14,586 nucleotides of DNA from CAZMRQ01 sp964568795. GTDB taxonomy: Bacteria > Pseudomonadota > Gammaproteobacteria > Comchoanobacterales > Comchoanobacteraceae. Each line of letters begins with the position of its first letter. The first letter of the stretch is position 1. This document shows, piece by piece, positions 14,046 to 14,586 of the stretch. The DNA lies in contig CAZMRQ010000037.1 of assembly GCA_964568795.1 (NCBI GenBank), positions 1-14,586 of the forward strand, in the 5' to 3' direction. The translations under genes and the position numbers were made by a program. The notes under the pieces are model-generated. The model had not been told where the DNA came from and did no database searches. It saw only the letters and a program-made list of their open reading frames with translations.

Positions 14046-14586
14046 ATGTCACGAGATAACCGCAAATGGCAGCACACAACCATCAAAGACCTGATGATCA
14101 AGGACTTTAAGAAGCTGACTAAAAAATCACGTACTTTGCCAGATCATCACTGGATGCATATCTTTCGTCGCAACTTTGCTGACCCTGTAGATCACTTGGT
14201 CTCTGCCGTGCGCGATGGCTCCTACACACCTTCTTATCTCGAGCGTATGACTTTTGAGGATGAGACTATTGATTTTATCTCATACCACGACCGCTTGGTC
14301 CAAAAAGCTATCCTACATATCATCCGTCCTTCTTATGATCGCATCATTCCCCCGACTTGCTATCACCGCTACGGCCCTTCTGGGGTTAAAAAAGCCTTGG
14401 CTCATCTCAGAGATGATATGGACGCCAATGTCTATACCCACATCATTCGTCTGGATATCAAATCCTACTATGCCTCGATTGATCATCACATACTCATTGA
14501 CCTTCTCAAGCAAGAATTCAATGACCCCAAACTCATCCATATGTTCACAGCATTTATCACCGCTTATATCCTCACCAACAAAGGCT
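14046..14586 (+). CDS. Reverse transcriptase, N-terminal part (runs off the window)
   Basis: An open frame from the ATG at 14046, with GCGAG as a modest ribosome site, to the end of the window: 180 codons without a stop. The first 65 or so residues are basic and contain WMHIFRRNFADPVDHLVSAV. Next come ISYHDRLVQKAILHIIRPSY (about 79-98), the RT motif 2 region, then a PSGVKKALAHLRDDM segment, and LDIKSYYASIDHHIL (about 140-154), the RT motif 3 carrying the first catalytic Asp. The YxDD motif must lie downstream. The FRPGRS-type motif of group II intron RTs is replaced by CYHRYGPSG, and the upstream gap is too short for intron RNA. The class is therefore unclear: retron-like, DGR-like, Abi-like or unclassified. 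Start and identity as an RT are well supported; the biological role is not. Confidence 0.8.
   Translation, partial: MSRDNRKWQHTTIKDLMIKDFKKLTKKSRTLPDHHWMHIFRRNFADPVDHLVSAVRDGSYTPSYLERMTFEDETIDFISYHDRLVQKAILHIIRPSYDRIIPPTCYHRYGPSGVKKALAHLRDDMDANVYTHIIRLDIKSYYASIDHHILIDLLKQEFNDPKLIHMFTAFITAYILTNKG

Noticed and set aside
14046..14586. The RT as a group II intron-encoded protein.
   Set aside because: Only 157 nt separate it from a transposase fragment, leaving no room for intron domains I-III, and the usual FRPGRS-type motif is missing. The downstream half is not visible, so this is a provisional rejection.

Overview
The window reads as a gammaproteobacterial chromosome segment of moderate GC content. 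This is inferred from a PepN-type M1 aminopeptidase of near-Escherichia length, a catalytically intact exonuclease III, a TolA/TonB-like protein and several decayed insertion sequences. IS decay next to a tandem array of membrane-protein paralogues would fit a host-associated lineage such as the Legionellales/Coxiella relatives, but no sequence seen here fixes the genus.

Region 1 (1-4988) starts with a probable insertion-sequence end. It continues with five minus-strand genes for related six-span membrane proteins: one divergent member (56-805) and four close paralogues (994-1782, 1930-2646, 2899-3663, 3917-4681). Each close paralogue has its own conserved upstream block, with TATACT exactly 32 nt before the ATG, and an almost identical intrinsic terminator 16-23 nt after the stop. 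They are therefore separately transcribed units rather than an operon. From about 2647 to 4888 the DNA repeats with a period of about 1,018 bp. A 3' scrap of a sixth paralogue survives at 4914-4988.

Region 2 (4989-6945) starts with a dead IS3-family element. Its 5' end is cut off at the junction with the sixth-paralogue scrap. It keeps the A AAA AAG slippery site but has a nonsense codon and two +1 frameshifts in orfB. Next to it lies an unrecognised minus-strand gene whose C-terminal part appears shifted out of frame at a T6 run.

Region 3 (6946-13464) is core metabolism: pepN on the plus strand, convergent with the three-gene minus-strand operon xthA > tolA-like > glycosyltransferase, whose genes overlap and which has a recognisable promoter. 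Upstream of that operon is a minus-strand SNF/NSS-family transporter with an atypical sodium-site motif and a 16-bp perfect palindrome just before its start.

Region 4 (13465-14586) holds a 3' fragment of a second, different IS3-family transposase, a 157-nt spacer, and the first 180 codons of a plus-strand reverse transcriptase that runs off the window. The RT is the most likely entry into an unusual system, but its active-site motif and any partner genes lie outside the window.
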